Origin: a virus
Length of the DNA stretch: 48,953 bases
Reading direction: 5' to 3' (one strand)
Virus record (IMG/VR): IMGVR_UViG_3300024262_000003
Span: 1 to 48,953 of that record
The notes beneath the pieces are model-generated. The model was not told the DNA's origin and ran no database searches. It saw nothing but the letters and a program-made list of their open reading frames with translations. Shown piece by piece: positions 30,166 to 37,610 of this stretch. Position 1 is the first letter of the stretch. Every line of letters begins with the position of its first letter. The position numbers were made by a program, and so were the translations under genes.

Positions 30166-31740
30166 TCATGTTGTTTTCTTTACTTTTAGCGATACGGTGC
30201 ACTTCGTTATTGTTGTGCACGAATCCACATTAAATACTAAAATATCACCCGCGACGATGGTTTTTATCCAATCTGTAAGTGTGCTATCCTGATCCTTTAT
30301 GTCAGCTACAATTTCCGGTTCGTTAGCACCAGTAATGGTATCAGCATCAGTTGGCGGATAATTTGCGTACGTGTCTTTCCAAATATCTATTTTAATTGAG
30401 CCGGATACATCGGCCAGAAGAGTTTCTTGCTGAATTGCGCAGCTAAATGGAACCTCTACCCATAGCTGCGTACCTACCGCTATTGCCGATTCACCGCCAT
30501 CGAATACGACCTGTATCGTGGCATTATCTTCTTTTGTGCTGAATTTTGAATTTGGATGATCATAAAACACTATCTCATCATCATCGCCTTCTGCTGGCGT
30601 GTCCCACGATTTGCCAACCACTTTAAGAGTGTCGGCAGCTTTGCCATCCTTTATTTGGCATGAGTCTATTATTACGCCCGCATCTTCTATCTTCTCTTCT
30701 ATGAGATCAACGTCAAGACCATGCTCCAAAACCAAATGCGGCGTATCCGTTACACCTTCAAAATACCCGGCAATGATTCTCGCCGTTTTTGCTGCATTTG
30801 GCACTTTAAATATTGCCTGCCCTGGGAAGACTGCACAACTATCACCATACAAATCTAATGTCGCTGGATGTGATGCCGCTGTGCCCCCCCACAATCCTAA
30901 ATTTGCATTATCAACAGTACGCAGAATATTTGTCGTCTTTAGATCGCCAGTCATCGGCACTATACCGCTCGCCATAAAATCACCGCCACCTGCGGGCACT
31001 CCGAATTCAAGCGCGGTCTCGCCAACATTCACCTTTGGGTATTTGCCCGCCTGATCTGTAAATGCCGCTGGTGTATCTGTGAGTCCCAGCCATGTCGAAG
31101 CACCTCCACCTGGAAGATTAACGAGCTGCACTTTCTTCTTCGCATATGAGGCTGCGGAATCCTCTATCAGCACTATGTCCGCATTGACAGGTGATGCTTT
31201 TTCACCGAACGCATTGAAATCGCCATCAGCTACTTCAAGAAGATCTGCAAGATGTTTACCATCTACCCTGTCTGCATTCAGATTTGTCACTACGGTTGTT
31301 GACGTTATTATGAGCGGAGCTGTGCCGATAGCTATATCAGATTCTAACTGCTCCGCCGTTATCTTATGGCTGCCTGCATCCCAATCCGCACTCAGAGCAC
31401 GACTACCGGCTGCTAAGAGATACTGCGTGTGGTCATCATCAGTTAATCCTACGAGATCTGCACCGTGATCTATTGCCAACAACGTCTTCGCTTCCGCCGC
31501 CGTTAGTGCTGCTATTCCGCCTGTTGACTTTCTGCCTACTAACCGAGATGCTGCAACCGTAAGAGCTGCGGGAGTATCGTCAACATCCGCGTATAAAATG
31601 CTGTAAGCGTCGAATAAAGAATTTGACAATCGCGCTTTCTGGTCCGTTACCATAGCGTTCCATTCCGCAGCCGTGATTTTCTTGGCCGCTTCAGAACAGG
31701 GAGGATTCGCGCAGGTTTCTTTCGTGTCGTCCCAAGCCAT
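30166..31740 (-). CDS. Tail fibre protein
   Basis: 524 residues. The N-terminal 60 residues are helical (AAEWNAMVTDQKARLSNSLF). The middle shows fibre shaft features (LTDDDHTQYLLAAGSRALSA, DGKHLADLLE) and the C-terminus is a beta-rich domain of about 200 residues. DDHTQYL repeats are typical of tail fibre and baseplate proteins. Late promoter copy 2 lies 28 bases before the ATG, with no room for a leader. Confidence 0.75.
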   Translation of the reverse strand: MAWDDTKETCANPPCSEAAKKITAAEWNAMVTDQKARLSNSLFDAYSILYADVDDTPAALTVAASRLVGRKSTGGIAALTAAEAKTLLAIDHGADLVGLTDDDHTQYLLAAGSRALSADWDAGSHKITAEQLESDIAIGTAPLIITSTTVVTNLNADRVDGKHLADLLEVADGDFNAFGEKASPVNADIVLIEDSAASYAKKKVQLVNLPGGGASTWLGLTDTPAAFTDQAGKYPKVNVGETALEFGVPAGGGDFMASGIVPMTGDLKTTNILRTVDNANLGLWGGTAASHPATLDLYGDSCAVFPGQAIFKVPNAAKTARIIAGYFEGVTDTPHLVLEHGLDVDLIEEKIEDAGVIIDSCQIKDGKAADTLKVVGKSWDTPAEGDDDEIVFYDHPNSKFSTKEDNATIQVVFDGGESAIAVGTQLWVEVPFSCAIQQETLLADVSGSIKIDIWKDTYANYPPTDADTITGANEPEIVADIKDQDSTLTDWIKTIVAGDILVFNVDSCTTITKCTVSLKVKKTT

Positions 31741-31767
31741 TATATTCTATCTTTATGGCGAAAGAGA

Positions 31768-31786
31768 TTTAAACGGGACGTTTACA
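31768..31786 (-). promoter_or_regulatory. Late promoter motif, copy 2 (tail fibre operon)
   Basis: Minus-strand TGTAAACGTCCCGTTTAAA, 28 bases before the fibre ATG; a T-rich CTTTT/AAAAG hairpin lies just upstream. Confidence 0.8.
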
Positions 31787-31841
31787 ATTTTTTCTTTTAG
31801 AAAAGGTTTCTGATTAAAATACTTTACGGAAAGAGAGAAAG

Positions 31842-31850
31842 ATATATATA
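31842..31850 (+). promoter_or_regulatory. Plus-strand TATA box
   Basis: AGATATATATAGATT, 23-31 bases ahead of the ATG at 31873, as in leaderless archaeal genes. Confidence 0.65.
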
Positions 31851-31872
31851 GATTACTTACTTCTATATATTT

Positions 31873-32046
31873 ATGGAGAGGATATGCCCTAACTGCGGAT
31901 ATGAACAAACAAAAGGCTCGGCGGATATTTATAGCTTCCGCTGCCCAAAATGCGGCTTCATCGGTTTCTCCTTACGAGTTGCTGAGATGCAGCACAAATG
32001 CTGCCACAATATCCATGAAGTGCATACTCAGCTTGCCTTTGCTTAA
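31873..32046 (+). CDS. Leaderless plus-strand zinc-ribbon protein (57 residues)
   Basis: MERICPNCGYEQTKGSADIY, then CPKCGFIGFS and a His/Cys-rich end (HKCCHNIHEVH). Two zinc sites are possible. It is transcribed against the surrounding tail genes from its own TATA box and is followed by a perfect terminator hairpin, a compact autonomous unit (moron-like). Possibly a transcription factor or host-takeover protein. Confidence 0.7.
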   Translation: MERICPNCGYEQTKGSADIYSFRCPKCGFIGFSLRVAEMQHKCCHNIHEVHTQLAFA

Positions 32047-32065
32047 CTTTTGAAAAATCAAAAGT
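32046..32065 (+). terminator. Perfect hairpin after the plus-strand gene
   Basis: ACTTTTGA/TCAAAAGT with a 4-base A loop, directly at the stop codon. The region 32066-32270 beyond it has no gene; it has a minus-strand TATA-like box near 32173-32180 that could make an antisense RNA. Confidence 0.55.
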
Positions 32066-32270
32066 AACACGATTTGAATGAAAGCCTCGCCGATCTCTTT
32101 TCTGCGCCGAGATAGCTTTAAGATTCGTATGCAAGATGTAACACTGTGCAGATGTTCTGTGAACGGCTTTCATATATAACGTCTAAGCTAATGTTTCAGT
32201 GCACTTGATACTAAAACCCCTACTCTCTACTCTCCGTGCGCTGCCTGCATACCGTTCACTCGTGCTATAA

Positions 32271-35075
32271 TCACTTGCTGTACACAAACGATTTAATCAG
32301 AATTGCCGAAAAGACGTTATGATCCCCTTCATTAACTGAATATGCCACACTAAACCAAGCATCCGTCCCGATAGCTTGCAGTTCCTTCGTCACATCTACT
32401 TTCTGTTGCTCTAATACGCTTTGTGACCCGTCGATTTCCGTAAGCGTTTCGCCCTCTTCGCCAACTTCTACTTTCAACGTTAAATCGTCCGGATCTGCGG
32501 TCTTAACTTCTGCGTATTTGAAATAATCTAATAGCACTTCACCCTGTCGCGCTTTCGTCTCGTTTGGCCAGTTTATGCCGCATCCGAAATATATCGTTGC
32601 TGTTGTAACGCTTCCTCCGGTTGCGGATGCTGTGTATTTGCCGCTTCCGTCTATTCGTAAGGTTCCGTCAACATAAACCTTTATGTCCGTGTCCTTAACG
32701 AGTATCAAATAGTCGTGATAGTCATCGGTCGTGTCCATCTGATATTCACGATCTCTAACGTCCCGGTAGTAGAACGACCCGGTTATTTGTACTTCATTTG
32801 CAGGTGCCGTATTGAATGTGATACTCCATGCACCGGTGATGTAATCTATCGTGCCGCTGCCCCCTGCATCTCCCTGTAGCGTTCCGATTCCATAGGTATC
32901 TGTTAACGTTTCCACTCCGTCCGTAAGGATAAGCGTGGCGTTTTTAACGTGCCGCCCTGCATTGCCGTTAAACGTTTTGGTCGTTCCGTCGCCATATTGC
33001 CCACTACCATACGAACTGACGTACACTGTCGAGGCGTTACAGTGCAATGAAACGTAATCCGTAAAAATATCAAGCCACCAATCTCTCTTATCTGATGGCC
33101 CATCATAATCTAATCCTGTAATATGGATGGAATGGTATTCGTTTGAGTTGCTTACGGCCTTTGCCTTGGCTTTGATTACATACCCGTCAGCTCGTTTCGC
33201 TTTACAATAATGCCTATAAAAAATATAATCGGTATCCGAAGTGTCGTTAAGATGCAGAAAACCTGCCGGGGATATTTCGCTAACTTGAGAACCTGTTTTA
33301 GCCCACATCTTCGTAGGTGACTCGTTTTCAGGCAATACGTTCATTAAGAGTACGTTCGTCCACGGTTCTGTTTTATAACGCAGATATGCTTTATTGATTA
33401 CCCCCATATTTTCAGAAATATAAATCCTGTGAATGCCTGGTGTATCGTCGGTTGCTAACAATTCAATCGAATCCGGATATACGCCCGTGGCACCACTCAT
33501 CCAGACATCGTTAATATCGCTCTGCCTTTGTAAGTTGGCTGCGATGTTCTCCAGGTGCGTCTGATGAATCCCTAAATCTATTTGCGTGTTCAAGGGGCCG
33601 ATTACTACGCGCATCACTCGATAGCTTAACGCGCTCGCGCCGTCGTTTACCGACCACTCTGGCTGATAGATTTCGATAGTATCGCCGACATTCAAGCGGT
33701 TATGCACGTCAGGTGGGAAATAGAGAGGGAAGCTGTAGGGGAAGTTATAAAAATATGCCACGACGCCTAAGAACTCAGAAGTTTCCATCACGCAGGAGAC
33801 TTCTTTTAACGGCGCCTTCATGTCCGATAGCTGCGTTTCTATGAGGTCTTTCAGTGATGTCTCATGAGAGAACCTGAGATCTTTACGCACAGTCTCTCGG
33901 AGGCCGTAACTATCTTGCGAAGCCAAATCCTCTATAATCGCTCGCTTCTGACTTATTCCGTCATAGCTTCCTGCACCGTAGATTCTGTTGGCGATTTTAT
34001 ATCCTTGCTTGTTATTAAGCACCGAGAGTCTACTATCTACTTCGACACTACTTTTATCATCGCCTCTTTGCGTTTTGAAATGTACTTTCTTCGAGCCGTC
34101 TATCCACCACTCGTAAGAGTGCTTATTGTCGTCTCCGTCCGTCCAGATGCAGGCTTTGGCTATTGCTGCGATCCACCTTAGCAGCGATTCGTACTCTCCG
34201 CGCATTGGGATAGCGTCTGAAGGACACTGGTCTGTTGAATCCTCCGAGTAGTCGGTGCCTTCTAAGACGTATCCTAAGATAGTGTCTACTGGTACATTGT
34301 CAAACTGCACCCGTAGAGGATCGACATCACCGATCCATATCTGATCGAGTTTCGGCGCCGTTGTCGTAGAAGTCCATGCAGAGAGCCTGAACCGTATCCA
34401 GTATTTCTCCTCGCTGTTAATTGTCGTCTTCGTCCAGTCGTCGGGTTTTGAAGGAATGATGACGAAGTAACTACCGGCAGCCTTCGAGAAGCCCCTGCTG
34501 TCGTCTATGCAGTCCAAAGTTTCCCAAGAGGCGCCATCCCAGTATTCAATGACAACCGTAGCGGAATACACGCCTGCAGTAGAGAACCGAACCTTTACTG
34601 CCGCGAATGTCTCATTTTGACCGATATACAGAATATCGCCTGCTGCACCCCAAGTCGGAAGGACGTCATTTACAGTCGCTTCGTTTGCTTCTGTAGTGAA
34701 ATCGGTGAAGGTAGGACCGGAAGCGTCAAGATCAAATACTTTGCTTACTGCTTCCGCGTCCGCGCTCAGAAGATGCTTGAAAAGTGTATCTGACAACTCT
34801 ATCTCTGATGAGAAGCCCGAAACTCGGATTCTGTGTCTCGATAAATATTCTATGCCGTCATGGTCAATCTTACCTGAGAAGACTTCCATATCGTCATCTT
34901 CCCTATAAATGCAAAAATCGGACGTCAAGTTGGCTGCTAAAATATCTCTATTGTGCTGATCGTTCTCGATTTCATAATCGAAGGTTGCTATGTCCCCCAA
35001 AACGTCAGTAATTGAAAAACTCTCGTCAGGTGGATTGTGGAGATTGTTTCCTCCGAGCGACGCAAAGAAACGCAT
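32271..35075 (-). CDS. Tail hub / baseplate protein with binding modules (934 residues)
   Basis: The first 110 residues (FDYEIENDQHN, MEVFSGKIDH, IRVSGFSSEIELSD) match the start of siphovirus hub proteins of the Gp37/ReqiPepy6 type. Residues 135-250 are an Ig-like module with IEYWDGASWETL and YWIRFRLSAW, also found twice in the tail tube. Residues 275-520 continue the hub, and residues 600-830 look like a LamG-type jelly roll (DWWLDIFTDYVSLHCNAS). It would close the tail tip and contact the host. Late promoter copy 3 lies 24 bases upstream. Confidence 0.75.
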   Translation of the reverse strand: MRFFASLGGNNLHNPPDESFSITDVLGDIATFDYEIENDQHNRDILAANLTSDFCIYREDDDMEVFSGKIDHDGIEYLSRHRIRVSGFSSEIELSDTLFKHLLSADAEAVSKVFDLDASGPTFTDFTTEANEATVNDVLPTWGAAGDILYIGQNETFAAVKVRFSTAGVYSATVVIEYWDGASWETLDCIDDSRGFSKAAGSYFVIIPSKPDDWTKTTINSEEKYWIRFRLSAWTSTTTAPKLDQIWIGDVDPLRVQFDNVPVDTILGYVLEGTDYSEDSTDQCPSDAIPMRGEYESLLRWIAAIAKACIWTDGDDNKHSYEWWIDGSKKVHFKTQRGDDKSSVEVDSRLSVLNNKQGYKIANRIYGAGSYDGISQKRAIIEDLASQDSYGLRETVRKDLRFSHETSLKDLIETQLSDMKAPLKEVSCVMETSEFLGVVAYFYNFPYSFPLYFPPDVHNRLNVGDTIEIYQPEWSVNDGASALSYRVMRVVIGPLNTQIDLGIHQTHLENIAANLQRQSDINDVWMSGATGVYPDSIELLATDDTPGIHRIYISENMGVINKAYLRYKTEPWTNVLLMNVLPENESPTKMWAKTGSQVSEISPAGFLHLNDTSDTDYIFYRHYCKAKRADGYVIKAKAKAVSNSNEYHSIHITGLDYDGPSDKRDWWLDIFTDYVSLHCNASTVYVSSYGSGQYGDGTTKTFNGNAGRHVKNATLILTDGVETLTDTYGIGTLQGDAGGSGTIDYITGAWSITFNTAPANEVQITGSFYYRDVRDREYQMDTTDDYHDYLILVKDTDIKVYVDGTLRIDGSGKYTASATGGSVTTATIYFGCGINWPNETKARQGEVLLDYFKYAEVKTADPDDLTLKVEVGEEGETLTEIDGSQSVLEQQKVDVTKELQAIGTDAWFSVAYSVNEGDHNVFSAILIKSFVYSK

Positions 35076-35098
35076 AGAGAAAAAAAAGCATAAATTCT

Positions 35099-35117
35099 TT
35101 TAAACTGGACGTTTACA
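35099..35117 (-). promoter_or_regulatory. Late promoter motif, copy 3 (tail hub)
   Basis: Minus-strand TGTAAACGTCCAGTTTAAA, identical to copy 1, 24 bases before the ATG. Confidence 0.8.
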
Positions 35118-35131
35118 AATAAAAAAGAAAA

Positions 35132-35153
35132 GGTGAGGTTATAGAACCTCACC
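35132..35153 (-). terminator. Terminator hairpin before the tail hub unit
   Basis: GGTGAGGTT/AACCTCACC, 9 pairs with a 4-base loop, followed on the minus strand by TTTTCTTTTTT. It ends the DUF559 transcript just before late promoter copy 3. Its right arm is built from the first unit of the pentanucleotide array. Confidence 0.75.
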
Positions 35154-35254
35154 GTACCTTGCCGGGCCTTACTTGACCAAATCGAACCTGATCCCACCCC
35201 AACAGACCTTACACAACCTAAACAAACCCTACCATACACATCAGATAACTGATG
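35147..35254 (-). repeat. Pentanucleotide array 1 plus hairpin
   Basis: 19 consecutive 5-base units (35147-35241) of plus-strand form CCNNA, or TNNGG on the minus strand, with only a few deviating units. The last unit, CACAT, runs into CATCAG-ATAA-CTGATG (35239-35254). The stop codon of the DUF559 gene lies inside this hairpin. The same architecture recurs at 35537-35639. Confidence 0.85.
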
Positions 35255-35540
35255 AGAGTAAACTATCTAAGTTATCTATTTCAGCCTCCTTTATCCTTAT
35301 TGTTCTCCATCCCGTTCGTTTAAGCATATAATCACGAAACCTATCCTTCTTTTGCTTCTTCTTACCAGAATGCCAGTGCGTACCGTCCACTTCTATCGCG
35401 ATCTTCCGATCTACTAAAGCAAAATCTATCACATAGCTCAGTCTAACTGGATATTGAGGGGTATAGTTCACCCCTCGCTTATCCAGAAATTGTCCGACTG
35501 CCTCTTCCAGGTTTGTTTTATGTATCTCGTTTCTTTCCAT
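35241..35540 (-). CDS. DUF559 / Vsr-like endonuclease
   Basis: 99 residues from ATG 35540. YVIDFALVDRKIAIEVDGTH, then a basic helix and WRTIRIKEAEI are the DUF559 core: Asp in VIDF and Glu-x-Asp in IEVDG form the PD-(D/E)XK metal site, as in Vsr mismatch nucleases. The ATG falls in the last unit of array 2 and the TGA in the hairpin of array 1, so the gene fits exactly between two repeat elements. Probably a mobile or self-maintaining nuclease cassette. Confidence 0.85.
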   Translation of the reverse strand: MERNEIHKTNLEEAVGQFLDKRGVNYTPQYPVRLSYVIDFALVDRKIAIEVDGTHWHSGKKKQKKDRFRDYMLKRTGWRTIRIKEAEIDNLDSLLSSVI

Positions 35541-35639
35541 GCCTTGCCTCGCCAAATCGTACCGCACCACACCTAATCACACCCCACCAGATCGTACCCC
35601 ACCAAAACTTACCACACCTTACACATCTGATAACAGATG
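35537..35639 (-). repeat. Pentanucleotide array 2 plus hairpin
   Basis: 18 units of CCNNA (35537-35626), again ending CACAT and followed by CATCTG-ATAA-CAGATG (35624-35639). Compared with copy 1 the stem differs at one position on both sides, so pairing is kept. It begins 4 bases after the stop of the preceding gene on the minus strand. Unit sequences are not the same as in array 1; only the phase and the C-C...A positions are kept. Confidence 0.85.
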
Positions 35640-35643
35640 AGCG

Positions 35644-36204
35644 TTATACTTTCTCCTCCAGTTCTTCTATCTCCTCAAACGATTCCAGCGTAAACAGTCC
35701 GTATAGCGGTCTGAAGTCCAGCAATCCGTTGTACTTGCCTGCGTCTTTGAGTATTTGCTTCAGGTTCTCAGGCGATATTATCGGGTCTGTTATCTCTATC
35801 ATAAACTCCAGCGTCCACTCATCGAAACGTGGTCGTGCCCTTATAATCCTACTACGGTTCACCACTACTGGTTTCAGGTCTATCTCATAACTATCCTCAG
35901 TTATAAGTGGGATCTCTACCGGCTCTATTTGTATGCCTGCGTAGATGAAGTTCTTGAAGGTCTTCTTACCCTTGCCCGGAACTTGGAAGTTCTTTGCAGA
36001 TTCACGCAGGCAGGAAAGCAAACAGAAAGAAGGCACTACAATATTGCCATCCTTATCTTTATAGAGTGCCTTTTCCGCATCTACTTTGGGATCGTATTCC
36101 TTTTTCCTTGTTGTCTTATTATTTGCCTCCTCCAGCATTGAGTTACACGAATGCATCAATAGCGGGCGTGTCCCTGTTATCCTTACCTTATAGCTTTCTG
36201 GCAT
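35644..36204 (-). CDS. Conserved viral protein, unknown function (186 residues)
   Basis: VRITGTRPLLMHS, DAEKALYKDKDGNIVVPSFC, GKGKKTFKNFIYAGIQIEP, VVNRSRIIRARPRFDEWTLE and LLDFRPLYGLFTLESFEE form a pattern of a family I have seen in tailed viruses of bacteria and archaea. A mixed alpha/beta fold with Gly-rich turns; a resemblance to RAMP/Cas7-type folds is possible but unproven. Confidence 0.65.
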   Translation of the reverse strand: MPESYKVRITGTRPLLMHSCNSMLEEANNKTTRKKEYDPKVDAEKALYKDKDGNIVVPSFCLLSCLRESAKNFQVPGKGKKTFKNFIYAGIQIEPVEIPLITEDSYEIDLKPVVVNRSRIIRARPRFDEWTLEFMIEITDPIISPENLKQILKDAGKYNGLLDFRPLYGLFTLESFEEIEELEEKV

Positions 36205-36209
36205 TTTGC

Positions 36210-36488
36210 TTACGCTACCTCCTCAGCGTTCGCCATCACGAGCACCGTAAAATCGTATAGCGCGCTCAATATCGGCAGTCTGCACGACATTTTAGGCACC
36301 CACGCTAAATCCCGTTTCAATTCAGAGCACACCTGCACAAATTCAGGATCCCGTGCATGGTTCTCTATTCTGCGATTCAGTTCTGCGGCCAGCTCCTCTG
36401 TATTGTTCAGACCGCCGATTCTACCACCTTTAAGTACTTCGACCTCCTCTTTATAATAGGAGGAGGTCGTCTCTCCTCCCGCTTTCAT
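36210..36488 (-). CDS. Unknown 92-residue protein
   Basis: Helical protein (TEELAAELNRRIENHARDPE), C-terminal hydrophobic stretch near residues 70-90. Five bases from the next gene. No family recognised. Confidence 0.6.
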   Translation of the reverse strand: MKAGGETTSSYYKEEVEVLKGGRIGGLNNTEELAAELNRRIENHARDPEFVQVCSELKRDLAWVPKMSCRLPILSALYDFTVLVMANAEEVA

Positions 36489-36509
36489 TTCTTTTGTCTC
36501 CTACTTTAT

Positions 36510-36650
36510 TTAGATAGCTTGTCCGGCTGCCTCTCCCACCCGTGCTTTTTCGATTTTCACTGCGCGCCTACAATCGGGACAGGTAGCATAAACTTTAGCC
36601 TTTCCCTTATAGTCCCACTCATGCCCGCAGTGGTGACATATTAGTTTCAT
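36510..36650 (-). CDS. Zinc-ribbon microprotein, 46 residues
   Basis: MKLICHHCGHEWDYKGKAKV then TCPDCRRAVKIEKA: a clear zinc ribbon of rubredoxin-knuckle type. Preceded by a short (GTAATA)n run and a TATA box at 36675-36681; first gene of the unit ending with the DUF559 cassette. Confidence 0.65.
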   Translation of the reverse strand: MKLICHHCGHEWDYKGKAKVYATCPDCRRAVKIEKARVGEAAGQAI

Positions 36651-36674
36651 TACTATTACTATTACTATTATGAG

Positions 36675-36681
36675 TATATAA
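36675..36681 (-). promoter_or_regulatory. TATA box with BRE-like CCGAAAAG
   Basis: Minus-strand AAAACCGAAAAGCTTATATA, 20 bases identical to the promoter in region B (14056-14064). Confidence 0.6.
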
Positions 36682-36755
36682 GCTTTTCGGTTTTAAGTTA
36701 TATAAATAGTTTACTCTTTCCAGAACTCAACGAAAAAAGAGAGAAAGAAAAAATA

Positions 36756-37316
36756 TCACAGCGTCGTCATGGTGCTAAAAACTTTTAACAAAAGTTCTGT
36801 CTCTGATATTTTTCCGTTTAGATAGTCGTCAGTCCATTCTTCAGAGCAATACCACATTCCAACAGCAGTACCTTCCCTATCGCCTACAACTACACTAAGC
36901 TCATCAACATCCCACCCCTCGTTTATCGCTCCCAAATAAGCACCAAGGATGAATCCTGTTTCTTCCGCCAAATCGTCTGCTGTTGAGACTGTTGATTCAT
37001 AGCTCATTATTAAAACTTTTACTCCGCCTTTATTTCTGCCATCAGCGACCTGTGCATTAATACCCCGAAGTCCGTTATCCATCAGTACGGATTTGATTAG
37101 ATGCATAGCCATTTCATCGCTGATGTAAATATCCGTTGATATAGTTGTCTCTTCTGCTGGTGTAGGAGTTGGAATAGCTGTCGGTACTGCTGTCGGTACT
37201 GACGTAGCTGCTGGTGTGGGGGTTGGCGTTGCAGTGGGCGTTTCTTCAAGACAGCCTGAAAATGCCACCGCTACAAGAACCGCTATCAGCACCGTGATGC
37301 CAAATATTTTTTTCAT
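36756..37316 (-). CDS. Surface lipoprotein with Thr/Pro-rich linker
   Basis: 186 residues. Signal peptide with hydrophobic core 4-19 and lipobox FSGC (Cys22), then a TPTPTP-type linker (residues 26-57) and a globular domain of about 125 residues. The layout is that of methanogen cell-surface lipoproteins. It lies between tail genes but under its own TATA box. A superinfection-exclusion or host-surface role is plausible; the domain itself is not recognised. Confidence 0.7.
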   Translation of the reverse strand: MKKIFGITVLIAVLVAVAFSGCLEETPTATPTPTPAATSVPTAVPTAIPTPTPAEETTISTDIYISDEMAMHLIKSVLMDNGLRGINAQVADGRNKGGVKVLIMSYESTVSTADDLAEETGFILGAYLGAINEGWDVDELSVVVGDREGTAVGMWYCSEEWTDDYLNGKISETELLLKVFSTMTTL

Positions 37317-37349
37317 TTCCGTCCCTCTCTAATATCATGTATGCGTGAC

Positions 37350-37357
37350 TATAAAAG
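37350..37357 (-). promoter_or_regulatory. TATA box of the lipoprotein gene
   Basis: Minus-strand AAAGCTTTTATAGTC, 34-41 bases before the ATG; the gap leaves a short leader containing AGAGAGGGACGG. Confidence 0.5.
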
Positions 37358-37478
37358 CTTTATGGTTGGCAATATAACGGCTAAAAATAGGTAAAATAGT
37401 TGACGTTAAATAGGTATATCTTTATTCCCTCAAATACCGAAAAAATACTTTACTACTTTAATTATTAGCGATGTAGAA

Positions 37479-37610
37479 TTATTTACTACTTAATCTCAGT
37501 TCTTCTTCTATTTGACAAATCCAGCACCGCTTCTCGTAGTTTCGTTGCAGGAACAGCCGCCCGCATTCGCATTCTACGTACACTCCTCGTTCAGAGATGC
37601 CTGTTGCCAT
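37479..37610 (-). CDS. Zinc-ribbon microprotein after the tape measure (43 residues)
   Basis: MATGISERGVYVECECGRLF then QRNYEKRCWICQIEEE: four cysteines in two pairs. Its ATG overlaps the tape-measure TAA (TAATG), so it is translated with the tail genes. Function unknown. Confidence 0.6.
   Translation of the reverse strand: MATGISERGVYVECECGRLFLQRNYEKRCWICQIEEELRLSSK

Noticed and set aside
31958-32173. Minus-strand 71-codon ORF opposite the plus-strand zinc-ribbon gene
   Set aside because: Its ATG lies within the TATA-like box, there is no ribosome site, and its composition is that of an antisense shadow of the zinc-ribbon gene.
35513-35890. Plus-strand 125-codon ORF through pentanucleotide array 2
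   Set aside because: Its repetitive Pro/His/Thr translation is produced by the 5-base repeats on the wrong strand.
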